Of a stretch of 64,000 bases of DNA, positions 17,018 to 26,123 are shown one piece after another; position 1 is the stretch's first letter; every line of letters starts with the position of its first letter. Under the pieces are notes generated by a model. The model saw only the letters and a list, made by a program, of their open reading frames with translations, was not told where the DNA came from and searched no databases. The translations under genes and the position numbers were made by a program. Source of the DNA: Polynucleobacter sp. MWH-Aus1W21 (GTDB lineage: Bacteria > Pseudomonadota > Gammaproteobacteria > Burkholderiales > Burkholderiaceae); the NCBI RefSeq assembly GCF_018687275.1, contig NZ_CP061287.1, positions 1,364,001-1,428,000 of the forward strand, in the 5' to 3' direction.

Positions 17018-18628
17018 TTACTTACGCTCAAGCAAGAAGTTCACCAACAAGGGGACCGGGCGACCAGTGGAACCCTTAGCAGCACCACTCTTCCAAGCAG
17101 TTCCAGCAATATCCAAGTGAGCCCATTTATATTTCTCTGTAAAGCGTGACAAGAAACAGGCTGCAGTTACGCTGCCCGCCGGACGACCACCAATATTGGC
17201 GACATCCGCAAAATTGGATTTGAGTTGCTCATGATAGGCAGCGTCTAAAGGCAAGCGCCATACAGTATCCAAAGAAGCATGGCCCGCCCTTGTGAGCTCA
17301 CTCACTAAACCTTCGTCATCAGAAAATAAACCGCTATGCACGTGACCTAAGGCAATGATGCAAGCGCCAGTTAAGGTGGCGATATCAATCACTGCTGCAG
17401 GCTTAAAGCGCTCAACATAAGTTAAGGCATCGCACAAAATGAGACGACCTTCTGCATCAGTATTGAGAATCTCAATCGTCTGTCCAGACATACTCTTCAC
17501 AATATCGCCCGGTCGCGTTGCTTGACCTGATGGCATATTTTCACAAGTAGGAATGACACCAATAACATTCTTCTTTAGCTTCATTAAAGAAACCGAGTAC
17601 ATAGTGCCGATCACCGATGCAGCACCACACATGTCGTACTTCATCTCATCCATAGCTTCGCCTGGCTTAAGTGAAATGCCGCCAGTATCAAAAGTAATTC
17701 CTTTGCCAACCAAGACAATCGGAGCCTCGCCCGCTTTACCGCCTTGATGGCGCATCACAATAAATTGTGGCGGAGTATCGGAGCCTTGAGCAACTGATAG
17801 AAATGACCCCATTCCTAAAGCCTCAATCTGTTTGCGCCCAAGTACTTCGACTTTCAAGCCAGCCTTCTTACTTAAGCCCTGCGCAGTCTTTCCTAGGTAA
17901 GTTGGCGTGCAGACATTGGGCGGAAGATTACCCAAGTCTTTTGCCAAGTTCATTCCCTCAACCATGGCTACGCCCTGCTCTACAGCAGCTTTTAATTCTT
18001 TTGCACAATCATCAGTACCAGCAAAGACCAATTGCTTAAACGTATCCGCCTTATCTTTGGCTTTAAATTTCATGGCAGGCTGACGAACACCAAAGCGATA
18101 AGCTTGATCACCAGCATATTGCACAGTAAGTCGCACCTCTTCAGCAATGAAGTCTGCTTTATGCGCAAGTGCAAAGCTCGGAGTAAACCAAAGGGCCCCT
18201 TCAATTGATCCACCGCTCAGCACTTTCAAAGCCGCACGAGCAACTTTGGAATAAGTTGTCAAACTACGTTCACTTGCAAGATGAATATCACCCAAAGCAA
18301 CTAGTAATATGCGTTTTGCTTTAATGCTACTTGCAGCCCAGGATTTTTCTGATCGCAACATGCACACAGACGCCTGCTTGGGATCCAAATCCCCAACGAT
18401 ATTCGCGTGATTGACCGAACCTCCAAGTAAGAGATCTAACTCTGATAAAAAGCCTGATTTGGCCTTGGCCCCTTTGGCCCCTGAGAAACTATCAAAATCC
18501 GCTTTTGAGTAGGCTAAAACTAAACAGTCAGTGTTGTGGCCCAGCAAGGATTTGAGGCTAGATTTCTGGAGTTTTGGGCTCTGTAGGTCGGCTTGAGGGA
18601 AAATCTTGGTGCTAAATTGAATTGTCAT
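17018..18628 (-). CDS. pepA: Leucyl aminopeptidase PepA
   Basis: 536 residues, M17 cytosolic di-zinc aminopeptidase. The N-terminal regulatory domain (about 1-190) is followed by the catalytic domain, with VLVGKGITFDTGGISLKPG and the family signature NTDAEGRLILCDAL (about 394-407). Metal ligands Lys, Asp and Glu are intact. In E. coli PepA also acts as an accessory DNA-binding protein. It is divergent from lptF; the 157-bp gap is presumed to contain both promoters, but none is obvious. Confidence 0.96.
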   Translation of the reverse strand: MTIQFSTKIFPQADLQSPKLQKSSLKSLLGHNTDCLVLAYSKADFDSFSGAKGAKAKSGFLSELDLLLGGSVNHANIVGDLDPKQASVCMLRSEKSWAASSIKAKRILLVALGDIHLASERSLTTYSKVARAALKVLSGGSIEGALWFTPSFALAHKADFIAEEVRLTVQYAGDQAYRFGVRQPAMKFKAKDKADTFKQLVFAGTDDCAKELKAAVEQGVAMVEGMNLAKDLGNLPPNVCTPTYLGKTAQGLSKKAGLKVEVLGRKQIEALGMGSFLSVAQGSDTPPQFIVMRHQGGKAGEAPIVLVGKGITFDTGGISLKPGEAMDEMKYDMCGAASVIGTMYSVSLMKLKKNVIGVIPTCENMPSGQATRPGDIVKSMSGQTIEILNTDAEGRLILCDALTYVERFKPAAVIDIATLTGACIIALGHVHSGLFSDDEGLVSELTRAGHASLDTVWRLPLDAAYHEQLKSNFADVANIGGRPAGSVTAACFLSRFTEKYKWAHLDIAGTAWKSGAAKGSTGRPVPLLVNFLLERK

Positions 18629-18785
18629 AATCTATTACGGTATTTTGGTCGATTCAAAAGAGAGGAAATTGCTAATCCGGGACGTTTATCCATTATCCTC
18701 CGACATGAGAATAGTCTCCCTTGTCACTAGCAATATAAGCCATTTACAACATCAATAACCCCATAAATCCAAGACCTTATTTCTC

Positions 18786-19901
18786 ATGATTTTTAAACAG
18801 GCCCTCCGCCGCGAACTCAGTTTTACGACTGGCGGGGTCTTTTTGGTCTTAGTCACCATCATGGTGACAACCTTGGTTATCCGCATTTTGGGTTATGCCG
18901 CGAATGGCGCAGTGAATCCCGAGGATGCACTCGTTTTAATTGCCCTTGCTACTCTAGGCTATCTTGCCGTTCTTTTGACGGTCTCCTTATTCGTGGCAAC
19001 CCTCATTGTTTTAGTACGCTGGTACAAAGATTCAGAAATGATCGTTTGGTTTGCAAGCGGCCTAAGTATCACCAATCTCATACGCCCTATTTTGCAATTT
19101 GCTACACCACTCATCATTGTCATTGCATTGCTTGCTCTGTTTGTTTGGCCGTGGGCGAATCGAGAATCCACTTTAATTAGCCAGCGTTTTCAACAACGCG
19201 ATGATGTATCGATGGTCAGCGCTGGGCAATTTAAAGAGTCTGCAAAGGCGGAACGCGTTTTCTTTATTGAAGAGCTTGACGTAGATAAAAGTGAAGTGAA
19301 AAATATCTTCGTAGCCGATACTAAGAATGGACGCCTGAGTATTGCAGTGTCATCTACTGGCTTTATTCAAAACTCTGAAGGCGGGGGAAAATCAGTCGTA
19401 CTCCATAACGGCCGGCGCTATGAAGGGCAACCAAACCAGCCTGATTTTAGAATTCTCGAATTTAACGAATACAGCACGAAGATTCGCAGCAAGGATGCAT
19501 TAGCTCCCGCGCCACGTGATCGTGAGAAAACGCTTACTGAGTTACTTAATGATCCCAATCCAGCTGCAGCCAATGCCAATCGCGCTGAGTTACTCTGGCG
19601 CATTGGTTTGCCATTAATGGCTTTAGGTTTAGTGCTAATCGCCATACCACTTGCTTATGTAAATCCGCGTCTTGGCAACTACACTGCCATGTTCTACGCG
19701 GTATTAATTTATCTGATTTATAGCAATCTATTGAACCTGACACAAAATTTTGTATCGCAAGGTAAGGTTAGTGTTTTTGCAGCCATCTGGCCAATACACT
19801 TGCTTGCCCTTATGATTGCGACAGTCTTAATTCGTAATCGCATCAACCCTTCACTGAAGTGGTGGCTCCGCCAATTGCCCGCCTCAATTGCTAAAAAATG
19901 A
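18786..19901 (+). CDS. lptF: LPS export permease LptF
   Basis: 371 residues. Permease subunit of the LptB2FG ABC transporter that extracts LPS from the inner membrane toward the LptA bridge. It has membrane segments at about 10-35, 55-80, 97-125 and three near the C-terminus, with a periplasmic beta-jellyroll domain (about 130-260) in between. Overlaps lptG by 4 bp, so translation is coupled. Confidence 0.94.
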   Translation: MIFKQALRRELSFTTGGVFLVLVTIMVTTLVIRILGYAANGAVNPEDALVLIALATLGYLAVLLTVSLFVATLIVLVRWYKDSEMIVWFASGLSITNLIRPILQFATPLIIVIALLALFVWPWANRESTLISQRFQQRDDVSMVSAGQFKESAKAERVFFIEELDVDKSEVKNIFVADTKNGRLSIAVSSTGFIQNSEGGGKSVVLHNGRRYEGQPNQPDFRILEFNEYSTKIRSKDALAPAPRDREKTLTELLNDPNPAAANANRAELLWRIGLPLMALGLVLIAIPLAYVNPRLGNYTAMFYAVLIYLIYSNLLNLTQNFVSQGKVSVFAAIWPIHLLALMIATVLIRNRINPSLKWWLRQLPASIAKK

Positions 19902-21052
19902 AGCTACTCTTTCCCTTCATCTATGAGCGCTATTTAGCCAAGCTGATCTATTCCGCTTTTGGCTTCATTCTCTTTGCCTTAGTGGCTTTATTTTTGTTCT
20001 TTGATATTTTGAGCGAACTTGGCTCAGTAAATGGTGCTTATACACTCCCGTTGGCACTACTTCACGTCCTTCTAAAGGCACCAAGCCGCATCTCCGAAAT
20101 CATTCCAATTGCAGGATTAATTGGCAGTATTTATGTATTTGCGATGTTGGCTAGTCAGTCCGAATTTACTATTCTGCGTATCGCCGGCTTAGATGTTAAA
20201 CGTGGTCTCATTACTTTAACCAAAATCTCCATTCCATTAATTGCACTGACACTCATTATGAGTGAATGGGTTGGACCTTACTCCGAAGCCAAGTCGGATC
20301 AGATTCGCATGAAAGCAATTGGGTCAGCCTACTCATCCCAATTTAGAACCGGCGTCTGGGTAAAGGATCGCCTACGTGATGAAGATGGTAGCGGTCCAGT
20401 TCGCCCCGGTGTCCGCTATGTCAACGTTGGTAAGGTTGATAAGGATAATGAAATTCGCAATATTCGAATGTATGAGTTTGACGACACCTACCACCTTCTC
20501 TCTATTCGCAGTGCTGCATCGGGACAGTTTGATGAGACAGGTATCTGGGTTCTAAACGATGTGACAGAAACACGTTTCAAAGAAACTAAACAATCAGACC
20601 CGCTTAATCCTGTTTTTTCTGCACAAACTTTTACCCATCCAATTCTTACTCTGGAATCTGAAGTCACGCCACAAATTTTGAGCGTGCTTTTAATCAGTCC
20701 GGAAAAAATGTCGATTATGAGTTTGGGTCGCTTTATCTCTCATCTACGAGATAACAAACAAGATGCGCAGCGCCACTCAATTGCCTTCTGGAAGAAAGTG
20801 GTCTACCCATTCACTATTTTCGTGATGCTCACTTTGGCGCTACCCTTTGCTTACTTGAAAGTGCGTGCTGGTAGTGTTGGCATTAAGGTATTTGGCGGCA
20901 TCATGCTAGGCATGAGCTTCCAGCTCTTTAATTCCCTATTCTCAAATGTAGGACTTTTGGGTTCTTGGCCAGCGTTGATTACCGCCCTTACCCCGCCCTT
21001 GCTTTATTTCCTATTGGCCCTGATTGGATTGCGCTGGGTTTCTAAGGCTTAA
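19898..21052 (+). CDS. lptG: LPS export permease LptG
   Basis: 384 residues, partner of LptF. The N-terminal YLAKLIYSAFGFILFALVAL and the following LLKAPSRISEIIPIAGLIGS are typical of LptG. The central soluble part forms the jellyroll, and three C-terminal membrane helices end in FLLALIGLRWVSKA. The ATG overlaps the lptF stop by 4 bp. Confidence 0.94.
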   Translation: MKLLFPFIYERYLAKLIYSAFGFILFALVALFLFFDILSELGSVNGAYTLPLALLHVLLKAPSRISEIIPIAGLIGSIYVFAMLASQSEFTILRIAGLDVKRGLITLTKISIPLIALTLIMSEWVGPYSEAKSDQIRMKAIGSAYSSQFRTGVWVKDRLRDEDGSGPVRPGVRYVNVGKVDKDNEIRNIRMYEFDDTYHLLSIRSAASGQFDETGIWVLNDVTETRFKETKQSDPLNPVFSAQTFTHPILTLESEVTPQILSVLLISPEKMSIMSLGRFISHLRDNKQDAQRHSIAFWKKVVYPFTIFVMLTLALPFAYLKVRAGSVGIKVFGGIMLGMSFQLFNSLFSNVGLLGSWPALITALTPPLLYFLLALIGLRWVSKA

Positions 21053-21114
21053 TACCCAAAAATAATTTAGAATGTGATTCCTATATCTTTGTTGATATAT
21101 AGATAGGAATCCAT

Positions 21115-22056
21115 ATGAATCTCCATCAATTCCGCTTTGTACGCGAAGCCGTTAGACAAAACTTCAACTTAACAACTGCTGCCAAGGCGCTTTTCACTTC
21201 TCAACCGGGCGTATCTAAGGCCATCATCGAATTGGAAGACGAGTTAGGCGTAGAAATCTTTCGCCGTCACGGCAAGCGCATACGATCCCTTACAGAGCCT
21301 GGGAAACGGATTTTGAGCTCGATCGAGCGCATCCTAGACGAGGTGGAGACATTAAAACGAGTGGGTAAAGATTTTGCTAGTCAAGATCAAGGCAGCTTTG
21401 TAATAGCCACCACCCATACACAAGCGCGTTATGCCCTACCCAAAGTGCTGACTGAATTTACTAAACGCTTTCCGAAGGTAAAGGTCAGTATTCAGCAAGG
21501 CAGCCCAGGTCAAATCGCGGAGTTACTTACACATGATCGCGCAGACATTGCCATCGCGACCGAAGGCATTGCAAACACTCCGGGTGTACTCGCCCTGCCA
21601 GGCTATCAGTGGCATCACGTACTGATGGTACCGCTCAGCCACCCCCTTCTCAACCAAGCAACACTAACGCTCGAAGAGATCGCTAAGTACCCCATCATTA
21701 CCTATGACAAGGCTTTCGCGGGTCGCAGCAAGATTGATGCAGCCTTTGCACAAAGAAATATCACGCCCGACATTATTTTGGAAGCGATTGATGCTGACGT
21801 GATTAAGACTTATGTTGAGACAGGTATGGGCATCGGCATTGTTGCGGGTCATGCGTATGACCCTGATCGAGATCGCAATTTGAAAGTCATTCCTGCGGGA
21901 CACTTATTTGGCAATAACGTAACCCATCTGGGAGTAAAGCAAGGAGCCTACCTACGCTCTTTTGTATACACCTTCATCGAACTCTTCTCACCCACTCTTA
22001 CAAAGAAGATTGTTGAGCAAGCGATGTCAAACGAAAGCGAAACGTACGAGATCTAA
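21115..22056 (+). CDS. cysB: CysB-type LysR-family regulator
   Basis: 313 residues. The N-terminal HTH (MNLHQFRFVREAVRQNFNLT; FTSQPGVSKAIIELEDELG) and the effector domain with ATTHTQARYALPKVL follow CysB/Cbl closely. CysB activates sulfate-assimilation genes in response to N-acetylserine. Whether this is CysB or the paralogue Cbl cannot be settled from the sequence alone. It stands alone downstream of lptG and is followed by the hairpin at 22094 and then an AT-rich block that looks acquired. Confidence 0.9.
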   Translation: MNLHQFRFVREAVRQNFNLTTAAKALFTSQPGVSKAIIELEDELGVEIFRRHGKRIRSLTEPGKRILSSIERILDEVETLKRVGKDFASQDQGSFVIATTHTQARYALPKVLTEFTKRFPKVKVSIQQGSPGQIAELLTHDRADIAIATEGIANTPGVLALPGYQWHHVLMVPLSHPLLNQATLTLEEIAKYPIITYDKAFAGRSKIDAAFAQRNITPDIILEAIDADVIKTYVETGMGIGIVAGHAYDPDRDRNLKVIPAGHLFGNNVTHLGVKQGAYLRSFVYTFIELFSPTLTKKIVEQAMSNESETYEI

Positions 22057-22093
22057 CCAGGTGCATTTTCGCAATGAAATCTACTAATTAGAG

Positions 22094-22121
22094 CACTCAA
22101 AGATAGATCAGTCTTTGAGTG
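22094..22121 (+). terminator. Hairpin after cysB lacking a T-run
   Basis: CACTCAAAGA (22094-22103) and TCTTTGAGTG (22112-22121) form a perfect 10-bp stem with an 8-base loop, 37 bases after the cysB stop. No T-tract follows; instead the right arm runs into the att-like repeat at 22120. It may still end cysB transcription. Confidence 0.5.
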
Positions 22122-22130
22122 GTGCCTCGG
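22120..22130. repeat. Left att-like direct repeat of the tRNA-Leu 3' end
   Basis: TGGTGCCTCGG is identical to the last 11 bases of the tRNA-Leu gene (CCA plus acceptor stem) at 25887-25897, in the same orientation. It marks the exact change from the cysB region to AT-rich DNA, as an attachment site would. Confidence 0.7.
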
Positions 22131-22222
22131 ATGATCACCAAAAATAGAAGAGTATTCCATCCTTTTTAACTGGTTTTTTCCAACACCAATTAAGCAAAAT
22201 ACAAGATCACAGAAATAACTCT

Positions 22223-23170
22223 ATGCTCAAAAATGCCTTAAATATTCTCTTTCTAATGATTTCAACCTTGGGATATGCACAACCCAATCCCCAATCTATT
22301 GAATTGGCAAAAACAATAGCTATAGCTGATGTACACATGCATACGTATCAGCAAAATCCACGCTCTGCCCAATGGTGGCGAGAAATGATGGATGCCAACG
22401 GAGTGATTTGGGGCGGTGCAGTTGGTGACTATAGAGAAGACGTGCAAGCTGAGCTAGAAGGTAGATATATTCCAGCAGTTGGTCAACCAGAATTCTTTAA
22501 GGTATTTTTTAAAGACGGCAGTAGCGGATTAATAAATCCCGAAAATGAGACCTTTAGGGATTTATATATTAGATCAGAGAAACTACTAAAGGAAGGAAAA
22601 ATAAAAGGTTTTGGAGAATTTCACACTGATAACCATTCAAGTGGACCGCCAAGAATTCGACGCAGCATCAGAACTGACAATCCTGCAATGCGTAAGTTTT
22701 ATGAAATAGCCAACCGGTATGGTGGCTTTATTCAAATACACGCAGAGTTTGATGGTGACTTTGAAAAAGATATTCTGAGTTTGTCTGCTGATTATCCAAA
22801 TACCACTACCATCCTATCCCATTGCCTCAGCACTAAAAATGTAGATCCTATTGCTAGGATCCTCGGCAAGCAAAAAAATATTGTTTGTGAAATATCAAGC
22901 TTAGGTGCAGTACATGTAAATAGACTCAATATTCCCAGATCACCGCATGCCTTTGATTCGGCAGGCTTATATAGTAATTGGTTAACGTTTATGGAAGCAT
23001 ATCCAGACCAAGTATTGCTAGGCTCAGACCCTTGCTGTGGAATTGATGCGTCCTATTCTGAAATTATTGATGAATTAAGAGCTAGTGTTTTACCCTACCT
23101 TTCACCTCCAACCATGGAAAAAATTGCCAATAAGAATGCCATACGCATCTTTTCTCTGAAAAGTTACTGA
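22223..23170 (+). CDS. Secreted amidohydrolase-family protein, copy 1
   Basis: 315 residues with an N-terminal signal peptide cleaved near LGYA-QPN, so it is periplasmic or secreted. The fold resembles amidohydrolase family 2 (TIM-barrel metal hydrolases). It has HMH in IADVHMHTY (about 34-42), GFIQIHAEFDGD with a metal-ligand His, TTILSHCLST with another His, and LLGSDPCCG with the terminal Asp, so the metal centre looks complete. It is clearly related to the 24561-25532 protein (shared GFIQIH, ILSHC, GSD blocks, and IKGFGE). Substrate unknown. It lies in an AT-rich block next to tRNA-Leu with a TPR partner between the copies. Confidence 0.8.
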   Translation: MLKNALNILFLMISTLGYAQPNPQSIELAKTIAIADVHMHTYQQNPRSAQWWREMMDANGVIWGGAVGDYREDVQAELEGRYIPAVGQPEFFKVFFKDGSSGLINPENETFRDLYIRSEKLLKEGKIKGFGEFHTDNHSSGPPRIRRSIRTDNPAMRKFYEIANRYGGFIQIHAEFDGDFEKDILSLSADYPNTTTILSHCLSTKNVDPIARILGKQKNIVCEISSLGAVHVNRLNIPRSPHAFDSAGLYSNWLTFMEAYPDQVLLGSDPCCGIDASYSEIIDELRASVLPYLSPPTMEKIANKNAIRIFSLKSY

Positions 23171-23253
23171 TTATTTATAAATTAGTCGAACAACTATTTA
23201 GCAATAGAGGTAAGTTATTATTTCCGAAATCAGAAAAAATATAGGGGCAGTGG

Positions 23254-24564
23254 ATGGAGAAATTAAATGCTCAAGCTGGAAAAATCTCAGCCCAAGCCTT
23301 AGCCAAAATTAAGAATTTAAATTTTTCATTTGAAAGAACAAACAATGTCCTTGATTTAATTAAGTCGGGGTCAATGTCACTGCTCTCTATTTTTATAGTG
23401 GTGGTAGTGTTCTTGACGCTTTATAAGTCCTTCAACACTACAGATATTCAAGTAGAACCACTACAAGTACCCATCTCCCTCACTGAAAAGGGCTTTACCT
23501 CTGAAATCACAACTATTCGACTTTTAGATGAGATTGCAAAAATACATAAAATTTCAACCTCATCACTTCCGGGCAGGAAAAATATTTCAAATAAATTACC
23601 CGGCGATGAAATCTCTAAACTTCAATCGCTTCCAGTGGTTGGTGCAATTGATTTCAAAAGCATTCAAAATTTACTTCAGGATACATTTGGAATTAGTAGG
23701 TCACGTATTTCTGGCGAAATAACCATCATTACAAAAGACTCAAATCCTACATACCAAGTAAGAATTAGAAGCTTGCCAGAAAATGTATTGCTAGTTGATA
23801 TTGAAAAACAGGGTGATATTTCAGAGGTAATAAAAGCATCTGCAATAAAGCTCGTTGAAAGCCTTGATCCGCTAGCAGCATCATCGTATTACCGCTGGAA
23901 CAAGGATACCGATAATTCCTTGAGAATGATTGATGAAGCACTGAGAAATGATGACTCAGGGGATGATATTTACGCACTACTCCAGAGAGCATCTAGCTAT
24001 ATACAACGCAAGAAATTTGATTTAGCTCAGGATGATTTAAATCAAATGTTTAAAAAAGATCCTAATTTTCCATGGGCTATAAATGTTCAAAGTTATTTAT
24101 TCAATGAACAAAAGGATTATGAAAAGGGATTTGAGTGGTCATCCAAGGCTGTAAAGCTCCTGCCAAATTATTGGCAGCCACACAGCAATCTAGCTGACTC
24201 ACTTGCCGGTCTGGGCAAGATTCAGGATGCTGAAGCAGAGTATCTCAAAACAATTGAACTAAATCCTACTTGGGCATCCCAATATGTCGATGTCATTTCA
24301 TTTCTTCAGACTCATAATAAGAATACTGACATCGAGAAACTTTTCCACAAAGGAATACGAAAGTTTCCAACAAATCCTCAACTCCTTGTTCTTTATGCCA
24401 GCTACCTTGATAAATTAGGTCGCAAGGAACAGGCACTTCACTATTTAAATATTGCCTACAAGAGTAACCCCAATGATCCATTGGTCTGGGATGGATATAT
24501 GAATTTCACCGGTCCAAAAGATCCTAAAATTGAATCTGAGATTAAGGGGAAGCAGAAAAAATGA
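23254..24564 (+). CDS. Membrane-anchored TPR protein
   Basis: 436 residues of unknown function. One membrane helix near residues 38-60 (SLLSIFIVVVVFLTLY) leaves about 35 residues in the cytoplasm and the rest probably periplasmic. After a middle domain of about 150 residues, the C-terminal half (about 215-425) is built of TPR-like repeats: ALLQRASSYIQRKKFDLAQ, NLADSLAGLGKIQDAEAEYL, LYASYLDKLGRKEQALHYL. TPRs bind other proteins. It sits between the two amidohydrolase genes and overlaps the second by 4 bp, so it probably scaffolds or senses for them. No family name is recognised. Confidence 0.75.
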   Translation: MEKLNAQAGKISAQALAKIKNLNFSFERTNNVLDLIKSGSMSLLSIFIVVVVFLTLYKSFNTTDIQVEPLQVPISLTEKGFTSEITTIRLLDEIAKIHKISTSSLPGRKNISNKLPGDEISKLQSLPVVGAIDFKSIQNLLQDTFGISRSRISGEITIITKDSNPTYQVRIRSLPENVLLVDIEKQGDISEVIKASAIKLVESLDPLAASSYYRWNKDTDNSLRMIDEALRNDDSGDDIYALLQRASSYIQRKKFDLAQDDLNQMFKKDPNFPWAINVQSYLFNEQKDYEKGFEWSSKAVKLLPNYWQPHSNLADSLAGLGKIQDAEAEYLKTIELNPTWASQYVDVISFLQTHNKNTDIEKLFHKGIRKFPTNPQLLVLYASYLDKLGRKEQALHYLNIAYKSNPNDPLVWDGYMNFTGPKDPKIESEIKGKQKK

Positions 24565-25532
24565 AACTTAAATTTTTCATAAGTGCATTTATTATTGGTC
24601 TTATCTCATTTATAGCCCCAACCTTAGCAGACAACTCCTCACAAGACTCTATCAAGCTCTCTAAAACTGTACCAATAGCCGACATTCATCGCCATGTAAA
24701 CAAATTTGTGTCCCCCTCTAAGTTGGTGGAACAAATGAAAGCAAATGGGATTGGCTGGTCTGGTGCGGTAGGTCCAACGGAATGGCAAACGGAATCTGAT
24801 CCATACCTTGAACTACTTGGGAATGCTTACATACCTACTGCCGGGCAAGCAGAACTAACTCAAATATTTTTTAAAATTGGTCCAAGTGCAATTGAGGATG
24901 AAAATAATCGTTTCTATAAGGATCTTTTTTCAAATGCAGATGAATTATTTAGAAGCGGAAAAATAAAAGGGTTTGGCGAGTTAATTCTAAATAATAAAGC
25001 ATCCAATCCATCGCCAAATTTCAGAAGAAAAGTTACCATCGATTCACCGCCCATCGAGAGAATGATGGCGATTGCAGATAAAAACGGTGGTTTCATTCAA
25101 ATACACACAGAGGATGATGAAGATTCAATTGCTCAGATAAAGCAATTGGCTAAAAAGCATCCCAAAACTCCAATTATCTTGTCACACTGCATGCTCACCA
25201 CCAATATAAATTTGGTTTCTGATTTATTAAAAAATTACCCAAATCTATATTGTGATTTATCTGCAAGAACAACCCTTCACTATACAAACCCAGAGTCTGA
25301 TAATGCAAAATTACGTGCTATTTATGGCGAGAATTTTGCTGATCCAGCGTGGATAAAATTAATTGAATCATATCCATCACGTTTTATGGTTGGAAGTGAT
25401 ACTTACCGATATGACATCGATTTTGAAAAGGTCATTGGAGCTATAAGAAATGGACTTCTGTCTAGACTAAAGCCAGCAACCATAGAAATGGTTGCGTATA
25501 AAAATGCACAAAAGGTAATGGACCTGAAATAG
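24561..25532 (+). CDS. Secreted amidohydrolase-family protein, copy 2
   Basis: 323 residues with a signal peptide ending near PTLA-DNSS. Same architecture as the 22223-23170 protein: HRH in IADIHRHVN, GFIQIHTEDDED, ILSHCMLTT and MVGSDTYRYD, giving the HxH-His-His-Asp set of metal-dependent amidohydrolases. Overall divergence from copy 1 is large, so they are old paralogues, not a recent duplication. Translation is coupled to the TPR gene by an ATGA overlap. The substrate is not known; periplasmic hydrolysis of a small ester, lactone or amide is the most that can be said. Confidence 0.8.
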   Translation: MKLKFFISAFIIGLISFIAPTLADNSSQDSIKLSKTVPIADIHRHVNKFVSPSKLVEQMKANGIGWSGAVGPTEWQTESDPYLELLGNAYIPTAGQAELTQIFFKIGPSAIEDENNRFYKDLFSNADELFRSGKIKGFGELILNNKASNPSPNFRRKVTIDSPPIERMMAIADKNGGFIQIHTEDDEDSIAQIKQLAKKHPKTPIILSHCMLTTNINLVSDLLKNYPNLYCDLSARTTLHYTNPESDNAKLRAIYGENFADPAWIKLIESYPSRFMVGSDTYRYDIDFEKVIGAIRNGLLSRLKPATIEMVAYKNAQKVMDLK

Positions 25533-25589
25533 CAAGCTTTACTAAACCATTTAAGAAACTCTAGCCTAGCTTTAGTCTTCTTCTGAGAA

Positions 25590-25721
25590 TCACTCATGGG
25601 ATGCTTCTATTAGAGCTTGCTTTAATTTTCCAGAGTGGCGCATTTCATGACCTAACTCATCCTTATGGAATATTGCTTGATACTCTTTAAAGTCTTCGGC
25701 TAGGGAGGTACAAAGCTTATG
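25590..25721 (-). pseudogene. Short open remnant in the 25533-25886 gap
   Basis: A 43-codon open stretch on the minus strand without a start at its head (an in-frame TAA precedes it). It reads like a real protein tail (LAEDFKEYQAIF; KLKQALIEASHE). It could be the end of a gene lost when the block decayed, or chance. The rest of the 354-bp gap shows nothing recognisable. Confidence 0.25.
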
Positions 25722-25886
25722 TTAGCCAGACTGATTCCACCTCCCCCGCCCCTAAAATCAAGCAGGATGACTGCAATCTGGTTAGGTGCAAATAGCAGTC
25801 AAGAGCAGATTTTCTTGATACGATGAATCCTAGACCCTTGATTCTTATGGGTCTACAGCTGATTCAAATAGGGATATATAAAGAGA

Positions 25887-25897
25887 TGGTGCCTCGG
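25887..25897. repeat. Right att-like repeat at the tRNA-Leu 3' end
   Basis: The 11-base sequence TGGTGCCTCGG forming the tRNA-Leu 3' end recurs at 22120-22130, enclosing three genes. Confidence 0.7.
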
Positions 25898-25971
25898 GGC
25901 GGACTCGAACCGCCACGCCTTGCGGCACCGGATTTTGAGTCCGGCACGTCTACCAATTCCATCACCGAGGC
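25887..25971 (-). tRNA. tRNA-Leu (anticodon CAA)
   Basis: 85 bases on the minus strand including an encoded CCA. Acceptor stem GCCTCGG pairs with CCGAGGC, the anticodon loop is CTCAAAA between CCGGA/TCCGG arms, there is a variable arm of the long Leu type, and the T-arm has GGTTCGAGTCC. Its 3' end faces the AT-rich block, as expected for an integration target. Confidence 0.96.
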
Positions 25972-26123
25972 AGGTGTTTGCAGTGGAAATTCTGCTTACT
26001 TTGCTACTTTGTTACTGCTAAGAGATGAGAGTGTAACAAAAAATGGTCAGATACCCCCTACCTTGTGTCTGGAACCCCTTAAAATGAGGTCTTCTAGCCT
26101 AATTATTAAAAGGACTTACCCGT

